This document shows, one piece after another, positions 51,901 through 63,722 of a stretch of DNA of 64,000 bases. Source of the stretch: Muraenolepis orangiensis (taxonomy: Eukaryota > Chordata > Actinopteri > Gadiformes > Muraenolepididae); contig CM051020.1 in NCBI GenBank assembly GCA_027704905.1, forward strand, positions 21,050,944-21,114,943, read 5' to 3'. The notes under the pieces were generated by a model. The model worked only from the letters and a program-made list of their open reading frames with translations, was not told the origin of the DNA and did not search any database. Made by a program: the position numbers and the translations under genes. How positions within the stretch are numbered: the stretch's first letter is position 1; every line of letters starts with the position of its first letter.

Positions 51901-54900
51901 ATTGATTCCATCCATGTTCAGCAAACATCACAACACAAGCCTGGAAGAGGTGTCAGAACACCTGATCAAACAGCCCCAGGTGATGAGGAATAGAATTGCA
52001 CCCAATGCTCTGGATAGGGACTGCCCCATTAATGATGTCTCTGAAGATCTTGTTTGGAATTGGTGTGTTACAGTATATCACATACAGTAGTATATGGCAC
52101 ATAATAGAAGTTAAGCAAATAATAGAAGAATAGATTATATTTGATCTTGAGTAAATTGCTGCTGTCGAAGATGCATCGATGCTGCATTTTAAATAGTCTG
52201 ATCCGATCTAGAGTGTACTACTTCAATGTGAGATGAGCAAATACATGCCTTGAATACATTTTCTCGAAGGAAAACTGGTGCGGAAAGTGTTGCGTAATCT
52301 GACAGGGTGTTACGAAAACACGGAGGGAGGCAGTATCTCAGGAGGTGAATGGGGTCTTCTGGCAACCCGGGAGGTTGCTGGTTCGATCCCCCCAGCTCCT
52401 CCTAGCTAAGTATCGAGGTGCCCCTGAATGTACGTGAGGCATAACTTGTAAAGGGCTTGTGGTTAAAAGGGCTATAGAAATGCAGACCATTTACTATTAA
52501 CACAATCGGAACGGTTCAAACTGATCCAATCAGGTGCTAAATTGACTTTTCCATCCCATGTCCATCTCTGTCCATTCCCAGCCCTAATGAGCGTAGTGAC
52601 CCAGGTCTGGGCGTAGTGACCCAGGTCTGGGCGTAGTGACCCAGGTCTGAGCGTAGTGACCCAGGTCTGGGCGTAGTGACCCAGGTCTGGGCGTAGTGAC
52701 CCAGGTCTGGGCGTAGTGACCCAGGTCTGGGCGTAGTGACCCAGGTCTGGGCGTAGTGACCCAGGTCTGGGCGTAGTGACCCAGGTCTGGCTGTGGGCGA
52801 CCATATAGAAGGTTTTCACATGACGTCACACACATTCCAAGCCTCCATGTTGGTACTCTTCACCATAATTAAAGCCCTTCTATGCGCCGTCATCTACACT
52901 ACAATACAATAACCACTGGATGCGTGTTCCTTTTAGTACAAATATTCTAGAATTAACAAGATGGCTTGGAATCCTTTTGAAACATCAAGAACCATCCTGT
53001 ACGGTGTATATATGTGTATATATGTGTATATATGTGTATATATATACCTGCTCCATGCCTTAGTTGTTAGCATATGGAAGCTTTGGAAGCAGGGTAGATT
53101 GGTCTCAGAGGGAATTACTTTGGTTATTGTTTGATGTAGGTATTTATACAAGTGTGCACAGATCCAATAACACACACTGTGTTACCTTTGTATAATTATA
53201 GAGGTTTCTTTCTCTTTCAATTTAATGAGACATGGACAGTTAATCAAAGAACATGGAGGTCAGGATGTCACTTAGGAAGCATGTATAATAAATATGAGCA
53301 CAAAACATACACACCGCCATTAGCAATTAATTACTTACAAATTGATTCAGTAAAATAAATATCTTTCAACTAAAATAGCGTTCAACTCAGATTAATTGTC
53401 AGCCCACTTCTCTGAAACATATATTGCGCCACGTATATTCACATCACAACCTTAATTACATTTATTAAGCCACCTTAATTCACATCATAACCTTAAATAC
53501 AAAAATTAAGCCACGTATATTCACATCACAACCTTAAATACATGGTGCGTGTGCGCGTGCGCGTGCGTGTGTGTGCGTGTGTGTGCTGTGTGCGTGTGCG
53601 TGTGTGTGTGCGTGTGTGTGTGTGTGTGAGGGTGTTCCACTGTGCTCCCTCAGATGTTACCAACATTGTCACTTGTTGTGTTGGCTGCAGTCTAAATGTG
53701 CTTTTGATGTTCTTCTTGCAGTTTTCCCCATCCTACATTCACGTCTGCCCTTTTAGATAAGCAGTGAACAATGGTTTTAAATGTATTAGATTAGATTCGA
53801 TTCCAATGTATGTCATTTCACAGCACAAGTACAGTACAGCGAAAATAATTGAGCATCTAACCAGACTGCAAATGTTGCAGTAAAGTGCATGGTAATATAA
53901 TTTACATTTACAGAGGAGAGATCACTAGAGGACAGGAAATGAAACATCCTATGTTAGACCACGCAATCCTGGATTTGTAGTTTGGGAACGGGTTGAGGAA
54001 GTGGACTGTGGATTGTACTTTTCATGGCAATCTAAAATTCTTAACACATAAAATCAAGCAATTCAATTCCGCAATTCAATTCAAGCCTCAATCCAACTCA
54101 ATCATCACATTAAGCATCAGTATTTGATTTGATTGTCGGCTCAAATCGAATTGCACAAATTAAAAATGTCAATTGGTAATTGGTAATTCCATTTGCATGA
54201 GCTTTATGCTCCAAACTATGAATGCTAATGACCTGCATCTCATAATGCGACATTGAGCAACATGAATCTCCTCCAACACTGACCATATACATCAGATGGA
54301 TATCTAGGAATGATCTGAGAGATAAGTAATGACAGGAACATATGGTAAATAGTGCACTCATAGAAGTAGTGTGGGGAAAATAACCCCCCCCCCCCCTCCC
54401 AAACAAAAAGAGGGAAAGTGACAATTTAAAATGTTTAGTTTGTGAGTAATAGTTCAAGAGTTGTGTCTGCGGGGCCTGACCACCAGCATGGGAGTTTGCT
54501 TAAGGGATGGCCAGAGAATTAAGGCACAAAATGAATACCAAGCCATGGAAATGGGAGTCCTCTATAAGCCTGTCATACTGCTGGGGTAATAGAGCTGTCA
54601 GGGGCTTCCATCTCAAGGCATTGATTCTCCTTTAATTGCTTCAGGCCCCCAGTAGCTCGAGAGAAGTCTGAGGATATTACGTTTAATGTATTGTTGCAGT
54701 AAAATGGTTACGACACTGATCCCACACTGATATGTACTCATGTTCAGTTGGTGGCAATAATCCTTTCATCAATTGAGGCTGACGCCAAATGATTACAGCA
54801 GCCATGGAGGGTCATAACTCAAATGGAGCCATTTTCCATTTCCAGGTTAGGTAATTTATTGTACTGCACAAACGTTTCCGGCTACATTGTATATCTTGTC

Positions 54901-57900
54901 AATATCTTCCCTCAATGAGAAAGATATAGCCATGGGGTGTGAAGCTATGATTCATTTGTTATAAATCATAATCATCAAGTAACGATTGCTTTCCATTTGA
55001 AATTGAGAAGATGATATTGCAGCAGGCAGCAAACCTTGAGTTAGATATGGTTGTTCATACTGTATGTTGTATACCTTTTTACATTATTGTGTGTTTTTGT
55101 CTATTGTGTTTTGTCCTATTGATCTTTGTGTAACATGGGTTACTGATTCTCTTAATGGGTTAGCCGATATGCAGGTTGTTGGGTAATGTAGTTTAGTCTG
55201 GGCAGTCTGGGCTCAGGGATACGAAAGCCATTGTTTTATTTTCTGTTCATTAGAGCAGTGGTTCCCAACCCGGGGTCCAGGGCCCTAAGGGGGCGCCAGA
55301 GATCTAAGGTGGGGCTCGAAGTTGCATATATTTTAACCTTCAAGTTGAAAAACAAAAGATACATACTGTACAATACAATTCTCGAAGACAACAGAACACT
55401 AATCATGGTTGGTCACCAAGCCAAGCTGGTTTGTGGGGGGTTGTGGCTAGTCTGGGATCCAATCCCAGGTCTTTTGCATATCTTAATATATTTGGCAGAT
55501 GATTTAATGTGTTTGTCACAGACTATAGAATATGAAACGGCATACAGACGGATAAATACAGATAACGTTGAAGCAACAAAAGTAGTTGGTCCTATCCAAT
55601 ACAATCCTGATGCATCAAATCACATCCCTCATGTTTATTCTGCAACTGTTTTTGTATAACTTGCTTATTCTACCTGATTTACTTGAAAATACACAGCACA
55701 GAAGTAAGACGTACTCTAAAATCCATTTCACATTGTTAGTCAAGTTTGTAAACAAGTGCTTCTGCCGACAGGTTGTTTGTCTATTGGGTTTAAATGTTCT
55801 GAGAAAAGAATAAACAAATCCCATTGTGGGTTGTTGAGAATAATGCAACAACAAGAGTGATTTGTGGTCCTGGGCCCTGCTATTCATTAGGGTTTGTGGT
55901 CCTACCAAATGAGATCATATGAAGCAACATAACAGTTGTGGGGGCTGGTTGGGACTGCAAGTTGTAAAAAAGGACATGTGGCTACAAGACACTATCACAG
56001 AAGATATATGATATGTCCGATACACCAGTGGAGGACCAGTGAGGGATGAATCTGGAATCGTCTTTTGTTGTCGGTGTCAATGCCGTCGACCTACACATTC
56101 ACTGGTTGGCAATGGTCAGATTTCACATTCATCAATAACAAACAGACATGTAAGTGTTGAAGCACAATGCAAGCGCATAAGTGCATTCACTGCCAATGCC
56201 CAAATTAACTTAAATGGAGTAGAAACAATACAAATAAAAGAAGGTGATCACCATGTTTGTGCTGCAGTATCTTACTGATGCGATGTGTGATGAACCGTCT
56301 CTGACTGTGTTCTTCATGTCCTACCAAACCCACTGCAGGAATAGGCTCTCATTGTTGTGCCCCGTGCTCTAATTGATCCCAGGTGTTTCCCATCATAATC
56401 AGGCCGGCTGAGGCCAATGAACACCTGGGATCTTCCCTACTTAAGGCTGTTGAAGACCGACGTCGGTGCTAGACCATTGCACACCTTACCGAGAACCATC
56501 CTGATGAAGACCGACATCGGGGGCGAGTTCACTGTGAACCATATGGCTCCCTTCTGCTCGAGTACCTTGGACTACTTGTCTCCAGCTCCGACTACGTCTC
56601 GTCCAACCCCCCCCCGCCCCAAGGACCCTTTGTCTCTGCGTACCACCCTCTGGACCCTCTCCCTGCGTCGTCCACACCACGTAACCAATCCTACCCTACC
56701 TTGTGTTTTGGATTGTGGAGATTTGTCAGTAAACACATTTTTCCGTTGTTTTGGTTGTCCTGTGGCTCTTCTTCTGGGTTCTCTGGCACATTTGGCTCGC
56801 CGGTCTCGTTGGGTCTTAACACTCATGTCCTCTTGTATAAGAGCAGACTTTTCTGTGGCTGAAACCCAGTGAAACAAACAGCAGGTCTCTTAGCACTGGC
56901 TGAAGGACAACAGATAGACACCGATAAGAAAACTGTACAATACATAAGGCCACAAGGACCATGCATGGGTAATACAATGCTAATATGCATACACATATCA
57001 TGTACATATGATTGTGTCTCTAATGAGACCAAATCAATCACATAAGGTGTCTGGTGGATCAGCTGATCCCAGTGATATCAATCGTCACCTGGTCATTGTA
57101 AAGGTTATTTTGTAATGTAATGACCTTTCACTATCAGGGACGTACATGCCTTGTGTTTCATGCACACAGCATGCACACAAATATATTGATTGGCCATTGG
57201 GGCATCACAAGCCTGGCTTGTAACAAAAGTGTATAAGTGTTCACTGAGAGCCAGTGTGTGGTGAGCGCTGCGGTGGCTGCTGTGCATCAGTTGGGTGCAC
57301 TGGGAGTGGATACTGTCACCCCCCCCCCCCCCCCCACACACACACACTATTTAAAGCTCTTTGTGTGTCTTGAAAAGCACTAGTCAATGAATTATATCAA
57401 TTATTCTAGATTTTTAACCGTTGGCTTAGGTTAATTTGACATTCTTTATTTGCAAACCATCTTTCACCTGTCTAGATAACCACGGACTGAGGGCATTGCA
57501 GACTTTTAATTACTGTCTCAAAGGTATTAATTGAGCTTCACTTTAACATGTCTTAAGGCTTTTAATTCAATTTCAATGAAATGTGCACTACTACTACTAG
57601 TTTCAGACATATACGTATTGGTATGGTTCATGAGTAATGAGTGGAAATGACCAATCAATGAAGGTTGTATTGATATCATGATCATTTCAATTAAGTCTTG
57701 GCGTATTGACAATCAGTCCAGTTTAAATTCCCCCTGAATGGTTCCACCTATCATCCTTCTCCCACTCACAGAAACTATGTTGCTGTGTAGTGTGAACGTT
57801 CATCTGAACTTTTTGCATAAGCTTATGTTTATTGTGTCTTCTTGGTTCTATCGTGTAACCCGCTTTGTTGGTGCATGACTGCACGCCTAGTTACCGTGAG

Positions 57901-60336
57901 GATTTCACTGTTACGGATATTAATACTGATTATCGTTTATAAGCTGCCCAATTATCATCATTATATTATTACCGTCATACAAGCGTTAACTAAGAATTTC
58001 CATTAGTCTGCTTATCAGGGTCAATTTGAATGCATAAAAATCATGCCAGATAATGTTGCAGAACAGCCAATGTGTGCCTCACAGTTTGTATTTGAATGGT
58101 GGAAATGCCTAGTAGGATTTTCTAAAATGTTTCTGGTGGGAAAATGAAAGATTGTATTTACTCTCGACACATGCTGGTCATAATGGATGAATCGCCGGGT
58201 ATCGTTACCAGGTTAAATGTCGTCCTTTGTATTCTCAGTATAGTATGTAAACCTATTAGCATTTTATTCATTGGCTGAAAACAAACAACGAAAAAACTAA
58301 ATCGGAATAGTTCAAAGAATGCTTTGAAAAATTGTTTGGGAAGGAATTATTGCTTATAAGAGGGAGACACTGGCTGCGTAAAGCTAGCGTTAAAGCAGTC
58401 TGTCAACAATGCCTTTATTAAATTAATCTGAATGAAATGGAGTGCTTATATCTGCACTTAAAGTCACTGTATTTACTGAGGTTGTGAAGAGGCTTCTGAC
58501 CAAGTTTCTCAGGCACTATGACAGGTCTTTGTTTCCTAAAGGAGATTTATTACTGAATCAAAGGGCCGGAGCATGGGCCCTTTTTATTAGAACAGAAGCA
58601 CCTTGGCAGGTCAGTTGGGGAGGTTCAGATGTCAGGCAGCAGCGCTCATTGTTACGTTTCAGGTCTTTGAAGAGCCCCTCCTAACCATCAAATACATTTG
58701 ATTGCATCAATGATTGCATCAATTAAAAAATCTGACACATTCATTATGTAAACAAACATCCTTAAAAATATACTGAACTATGCTTGGGATCAATTTATTA
58801 TGTGCATTACAGTTCAACCAGTAATGTGTACATGAAGTGGCTGAACTGTTTCCTCTGATGTTCTGTATCTGTCATTCTAACAAAGTAGGCCCTCCAGAAC
58901 ACATGTAGAGTCATCACTGTCATCACCCAGCTTCAAAACAATGAATTGTGTTAATCAATTCTTGTGATCAAAAATAGCTGCGTGGTCAGATAGGTTGTTG
59001 TAGGGCTTGCTATTAGACAAGCAGTGAACAATGAGCAATAATAGCATGGTTCCAAATTGCACAACAGCCTGATGGCTGTGGGTAAAATAAAGCTCCTTAA
59101 GTGCTCTTTCTTGTACCTGGGGGGAATGAGTCTATGGCTGACGCTGTGCCTTAATTGTTTTCATTCATCATGGAGGAGGTGGGAGGAACGCGATGGGGAT
59201 TGTCCCTTCTGGTATATTCCATCTTTAAACAATTCAGTTCAGCTCAGGCTTCTGGTGGCTGAGGGTTGTTTTGCTTGTTGGGTTACCCAGTTTTGGGTAA
59301 ACTAGCGTTGCCTCCCTTCCGAGCACAGCACTGGCTACCCTAGTCAAAGAACCATTAGCCTAGCCTAGTCTAGCAGAAGCCTGATGAATATTTTTGAAGG
59401 TTTAAGCTTCCTCAGAAAACGTATCCTCCTCTCCTTCTCTGTGCTACCAGTGCAGCCTTATGTTCAACCAGCAGTAACTAGTCCACTTCCCGTGCTGGCC
59501 GGTGTCCTGCCGCTAGCAGTTCCTCTAGCAGTTCCTTGGTTTGGCAGAGTTTGGCTGGTTGTTTCTCCATCCACTCCCAATGGCTCTTCCTGCTGTTTGC
59601 GTAATATGAAATAGCCCTCAGGGAGTATGCATCAGACCAATTTCAAAATAGATAGATGTGTCAATAATAATTGTGAAGAATTCCAAACATTTTAAACAAA
59701 ACAATCGCCACATGATAATGATAGCTCTGATTGTTTGCATGGCACTGAAGATGTTAAATAGAGAAGCTATTCAGTTTTCGGCCTTAAGTGAACAAATCAC
59801 AATTTACTGAACTGGTTGCATCTGTTTGTTTGCAGATGGAAGTGACGCCAGAGCCTGACCCAGACAACGAGGGGACCAAGATAAGTGTAAGTTCAGCTCA
59901 GCTTGTGATCATCTTTTAGTGAAAAAGGTGTATTGTATTGTATTGTATTACATGTTTCAATGGAAATCTCAAATGTATGTATGTACATTTATCCAAATGA
60001 AGACGGTGAAAGTCCAGGGCAACGACATCTCGCATAAGCTCCAAATCTCCAGGGTCACCAAGACGGACGAGGGTCTTTACGAGTGCCGGGTGACACGGGC
60101 AAACTACGGGGAGATTGTGGAGTACAAAGCCCAGGCGTGGCTGAAGGTCAACAGCACCAGCCAGCCTCAACGACCAACGCTGCCGGTAAAGAAGTCGTCC
60201 CCCCTCCATCTTACCGACAAGAAGCCACGGAAGCCCAGCTCTCCTCTGGGACATGACGCCACAAGTGGTGACCAGATGGCAGGGCCTACCTCCAGCTCTG
60301 GTGCTTCCAAGTCTGATAAACACGTTCCCAGCTCAG
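48922..60336 (+). CDS. vstm2a: V-set and transmembrane domain-containing protein 2A-like, first four coding exons (3' end not resolved)
   Basis: VSTM2A is a secreted immunoglobulin-fold protein, linked in mammals to preadipocyte commitment and BMP signalling. Exons 48922-48997, 50229-50389, 59836-59886 and 60003-60336 join in phase to give 207 residues. Residues 1-25 are a signal peptide ([15 protein letters not shown]). The V-set domain follows: [13 protein letters not shown] with Cys47, YLEIQWWF with the core Trp, a short exon ending DNEGTKIS, then [16 protein letters not shown] and DEGLYEC with Cys124, the disulfide partner. N-glycosylation sites are Asn34 (NTT) and Asn146 (NST). A basic, Ser/Pro-rich tail follows. 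The blocks [16 protein letters not shown] and [13 protein letters not shown] fit VSTM2A better than VSTM2B or VSTM2L. Exon 4 ends in phase 1, so a further exon is needed. The 9.4-kb intron 2 is large for a fish gene. Confidence 0.9.
49407..49637. repeat. 33-bp minisatellite in vstm2a intron 1
   Basis: Seven copies of a 33-bp unit with GAGGAGTGTGATACCCAGAG and AGAGAGACGGGC. Confidence 0.97.
50229..50389 (+). CDS. vstm2a: vstm2a coding exon 2, first half of V-set domain
   Basis: The acceptor is CTTCTCTTCTACAG and the donor GAG|GTATCG. The exon encodes [16 protein letters not shown], then the B-strand cysteine in MLCAF and the LEIQWWF core. It carries fewer residues between WWF and the next exon than I recall for human VSTM2A. 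Confidence 0.92.
51790..51849. repeat. perfect 26-bp inverted repeat with 8-base loop
   Basis: Arms 51790-51815 and 51824-51849 are exact complements (arm begins CCCTCAAAGCTACACTGA). It lies in vstm2a intron 2. Confidence 0.95.
52326..52494 (+). mobile_element. tRNA-derived SINE, internally deleted
   Basis: A GGAGGCAGTATCTCAGG head, a polymerase III B box GGTTCGATCCC (52380-52390), CTCCTCCTAGCTAAGTATCG, and the tail GTGAGGCATAACTTGTAAAG to GAAATGCAGACCATTTAC are those of a common fish SINE. The middle part normally found between CCCCTGA and GTGAGGC is missing. It lies in vstm2a intron 2. Confidence 0.8.
52591..52790. repeat. 20-bp minisatellite in vstm2a intron 2
   Basis: Ten copies of GCGTAGTGACCCAGGTCTGG with one G-to-A change. 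Confidence 0.98.
53005..53048. repeat. (GTGTATATAT)n microsatellite
   Basis: About four copies of a 10-bp TA/TG unit. Confidence 0.9.
53543..53629. repeat. (GTGCGC/GTGT)n microsatellite
   Basis: Alternating purine-pyrimidine tract with many CG steps, a Z-DNA-prone type of sequence. Confidence 0.9.
53786..53905 (-). mobile_element. LINE-like 3' tail, inverted copy
   Basis: This is the reverse complement of 36880-37001, starting with TTAGATTAGATTCGAT. The two copies share most bases; this one lies in vstm2a intron 2. Confidence 0.65.
56280..56870 (+). mobile_element. possible LTR or untranslated end of a retroelement
   Basis: CCAGGTGTTTCCCATCATAA, CACCTGGGATCTTCCCTACT and TTGTCAGTAAACACATTTTT have the style of fish Gypsy LTRs, and GAAGACCGAC(G/A)TCGG occurs twice 60 bases apart. 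No partner LTR is present, so this would be a solo end. The open frame 56039-56278 just before it is not recognised. Confidence 0.3.
57319..57347. repeat. poly(C) and (CA)n
   Basis: A run of about 17 C followed by (CA)6. Confidence 0.9.
58970..59440 (+). mobile_element. possible decayed LINE-related repeat
   Basis: Phrases such as AACAGCCTGATGGCTGTGGG, CTTGTACCTGGGGGGAATGA and AAGCTTCCTCAGAAAACGTA resemble a widespread fish repeat. The frame is broken and no domain can be named. Confidence 0.35.
59836..59886 (+). CDS. vstm2a: vstm2a coding exon 3, 51-bp symmetric exon
   Basis: The acceptor is GTTTGTTTGCAG and the donor AGT|GTAAGT. It encodes [17 protein letters not shown], matching the human DPDSDGTKIS exon. 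Both borders are phase 0, so skipping it would keep the frame. Confidence 0.9.
60003..60336 (+). CDS. vstm2a: vstm2a coding exon 4, second half of V-set domain and basic tail
   Basis: It starts [13 protein letters not shown] after a weak acceptor (CCAAATGAAG) and has DEGLYECRV with the second disulfide cysteine. After KVNSTS comes a Pro/Ser/Lys-rich tail, ending HVPSS plus one base before donor G|GTAAAA. The tail has no hydrophobic transmembrane segment. Confidence 0.92.
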
Positions 60337-60472
60337 GTAAAACACTCATTGGTTAAATGTGTAACTTGCAGAAATATATGTCTGACGTCAAGGCAGCAGG
60401 AAAGATGTCATTTTTGTGTGAGGATGTTTTTACACCCTGTAACTTGGTTGTTATTGAACCCTGCAGCATTTA

Positions 60473-60567
60473 GTTTGAGCCTTTGTGAACGCAGCAAGCG
60501 TGCAGACAGAAGCAGGCTTTATGATGATGTGCTCATGGTCCGCTTTCAAGGACAGCGGGAACGTTAA
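60473..60567 (+). CDS. candidate alternative terminal exon of vstm2a (weak)
   Basis: After ACCCTGCAG, the phase needed by exon 4 reads an open frame of about 31 codons (FSLSLCERSKRADR, then LYDDVLMVRF) to a TAA at 60565-60567. The pyrimidine tract is poor and I do not recognise the peptide. It could be intronic read-through. Confidence 0.2.
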
Positions 60568-63249
60568 GAGGATGCGATCCGACCGGCACTACCATTGTGC
60601 ATTTGTAGGGGTGGGAATGAACCATTTGAGTTGTTTTACACCTTTCTTTTTACAGTTATTCTAAATCAGCACTCTTACTATTCTAAACATTGCATTTGAA
60701 AATATATATTCTGCATCCCTAAATCTAACACTTTTAAGTGCATAGATGTCAAACGGAATCACACCGAATGGTTTCAAACTGAAAGTATCATTGCTGTATC
60801 CAATTGAAGCCCATGTATGGAGATTGAATCATGCTTGAAAGGAGATACACACATCCCTCCTGGCAACGTTCAGAGAACTGTAATTATACATCCACACAGC
60901 TGATGACTATACAGCGTTTCCATTTTAGTTGCAATTAAATTGCATTTTCGTGGGTTTTTTTGGAAGACGGGGGGCTCAATTCCGACCAGCTTTTTCTGAC
61001 CAATTATACAACATCATTTGTTTACAAATTGTTGCCCTCCCAAACGGTATGAAGGTGAGAGAGGAACACGGTAACCAATGAGCTGCTGATTCCAAACCAA
61101 CAAAACTGCAGGTGTGAAAGTGCCCTAAAGCAGTGAGCATACCAAGCTTTTTGGTTTCAAAGGTACAAATTAACGATGATGCTCTTCAAACTGGCCTCGG
61201 GACAAAAATGTGAACATTTTTTTTATATTTATGACTTTTTTTACTACTGATATGCTATCAGTGGCACTTCTCATCATCTTGCCTGCCAATTATCGTCCTG
61301 CTGGTTAGCTAGTTCAAACAGAAAGTCCATTAGGCGGCCATACGAGAGCCTTACGCACCCTAAAGCATAAGAAGAGGGATGGAGATATTACTGGCTGCTG
61401 AATGGAGGTGAAGAGGTGACTAATCCCCTGGGCTACAAAGTGGGAGATTATTAGCAAGGCAAATGATGCTGACAACCGTGTTGTATGATCTCACTACCGC
61501 TGGTGGTGTGTTTCACACTGATAAATGCCTTCTTGTTGCTGTGCACACAACCCGCTACTTTCACTTTCGAGTGTAAAACGTGCCACAGGATGAGGGCGAC
61601 TGAGTCCTATGGCCAGTAGTGGAGGTTAGAGGCAGGTTAGCACTAATAGGCAGATGGACTGTGATTAGATGGAACTTGAACTAGTGCTCCAAATGTTTCC
61701 TTTTCCGCATTGCTGCATCTGTAAACAACAAGGCCCTGCCAGACGGGGGGGGGTATGACTCTAGTGTGGAGGGCTGCAGACACAGGACTCTGTACTGCTG
61801 CTGACTGACTGTCAGCTGTTGTTAAATCCCAAGTCAACATCCACCGTTCCTGACATGACGTTTTCTTGCATCCAGAAAGAGAGTGGAGCTTACTTTTTTT
61901 TCATCATTTGAGCAAAACTTATTTAAACAAATCACCTAGATTTGAATTAATGTCTGGGCAAATGTTCAAGTTGCAAACTGTAGGAAAGAAAATTGCATGC
62001 ATGTGATTGTTGCCAACATCCCATAGTCTGCCTTCTCTCCTTTCCAGAAACCTGTGTGTAGTTATATTAAATAAATGGTCCAGCAGGAGGATAGGAGAAA
62101 AACGTGCATTTTAGGTACGCTGGCGGAAGCTATCAAAATGGCGCTAGTTTTTCTATAGTACCTTTTTATTTATTTTTTTCTTTCCAAGCTTCAGTAAGAT
62201 GTATGCTCCAGCCGCAGAGCTGTGGATGGAGCTAGTTACTACATGTATAAATATACATATACATACGTAGAAAGAATGGAGGATGCCCATTGAAAGCTAT
62301 TAGGCGAGCTTGGGCTCTGTTTATAGTGGTTAGCTGTTATCACGCTGCCATTTTACTGCCACATAATTGAGGGAGAGGCTCTCATCCAATTAGACGGCCT
62401 TGTGTTTCTCAGAGCCAATCATGCTCCATTTTGTTTCAGGGTACCAATCTCATTGTTCTTATTCATCTCATGCTAAATACATTCTTGTTTTAGCAGATTT
62501 CCCAACAAAAAGACGAGATGCTTCATTGAGTGGGGTCTATTTCCCGCACATTTGGTTTACGATTGTCTTGAGAGAAAAAGTGTCTATTGGTTGTAGGGAA
62601 AGCACACTGTGAATGTTGTTGGCTCTGGGTAGATCTGCGCTGTATGCAGCCCGGTCTAAATAGTGTATCTGTGTACGCGAGGCTGTGCCAGTGATGTGTC
62701 TGTGGGTCCTCTCTCTATAGGCGCTGGGGAACTACACCGACCGGTGGGCCGGGGGCCAGTGTGACAGACGCTGTTAGGTGTTGACATGTGATGTCCCTAT
62801 TTTCCTCCACCCATGGTTATGCATGACATGTCACAGCGTGTTACCACACAGTTTTCTCACCTGCTGTCAAACAGGCAGGCGATACATCTGTTGCTCAGCC
62901 AGTCGTTGATTCAATCAGCCAACCAGGCACACCGCTGGTCAGGAAGCTATCCAAGCAATGATGGCATCTGTCGAGAGTCAAACCAGCAACCTCTAGAGAG
63001 AGAGTGATGCTCTTAGTAACATGAGACAATTCTCAGTTACAAAGCCAGCCCGGTGGTGGGGGTACATCAAGGCTACTTGGTGAGATGTCCTCACATGTTG
63101 CTTATCACATTTGATCAAAAATCTGGAAGTTGATCTATGGACAGTACATCAGGGGCGAAGGTTTTTCAGAAGGTTTTTCCTTTTCTGCCACTATTGAAAG
63201 CATTGAGTAAGTTGTTTCGCTCTTTTGATTAGAATTCAAAATAATCACC
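60568..63249 (+). other. vstm2a intron or downstream DNA
   Basis: A repeat-free block at 62200-62450 (ACATAATTGAGGGAGAGGCT, CCAATTAGACGG) has the look of conserved noncoding DNA. Short frames here have no recognisable domain. Confidence 0.4.
62721..62764 (+). CDS. second candidate terminal exon of vstm2a (weak)
   Basis: A strong acceptor, GTCCTCTCTCTATAG, is followed in the required phase by 14 codons (AGELHRPVGRGPV after the split Gly) and a TGA at 62762-62764. The peptide does not resemble the C-terminus I recall for VSTM2A, so the true last exon may lie past the window. Confidence 0.2.
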
Positions 63250-63722
63250 TACATTTCAAGATTTAAGATTTTATCTTATATACCTTTATTTTCATACCTT
63301 TATATACTTATTTATACCTTTATCTTATATACCTTTATCTTATACCTTATCTTATATCTTATCTTATACCTTTATCTTATATACCTTTATCTTCATACCT
63401 TTATCTTTATACCTTTATCTTATATACCTTTATCTTATATACCTTTATCTTCATACCTTTATCTTATATACCTTTATCTTCATACCTTTATCTTATATAC
63501 CTTTATCTTATATACCTTTATCTTATATACCTTTATCTTCATACCTTTATCTTATATACCTTTATCTTATATACCTTTATCTTCATACCTTTATCTTATA
63601 TACCTTTATCTTATATACCTTTATCTTATATACCTTTATCTTATATACCTTTATCTTCATACCTTTATCTTATATACCTTTATCTTCATACCTTTATCTT
63701 ATATACCTTTATCTTCATACCT
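63250..63722. repeat. TATACCTTTATCT-type minisatellite
   Basis: About 30 copies of a 15- to 16-bp AT-rich unit in two forms, TATACCTTTATCTTA and CATACCTTTATCTT. Confidence 0.95.

Larger units (their letters stand above)
50390..59835 (+). other. vstm2a intron 2
   Basis: This 9.4-kb intron holds the SINE, the inverted LINE tail, several arrays and a perfect hairpin. A repeat-free block at 54470-54680 with CTTTAATTGCTTCAGG and AGAGAATTAAGGC could be regulatory. CAGTGGTTCCCAACCCGGGG at 55256 looks like one end of an hAT element without its partner. Open frames such as 55231-55659 are unrecognised. Confidence 0.5.

Noticed and set aside
52380..52390. A tRNA gene at the B box
   Set aside because: No A box with clover-leaf pairing is present; the flanks match a tRNA-derived SINE.
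59919..60356. Minus-strand 135-codon frame and plus-frame 60253-60567 as separate genes
   Set aside because: They overlap vstm2a exon 4 in other frames and have no family features; only the end of the latter is kept as a weak terminal-exon candidate.
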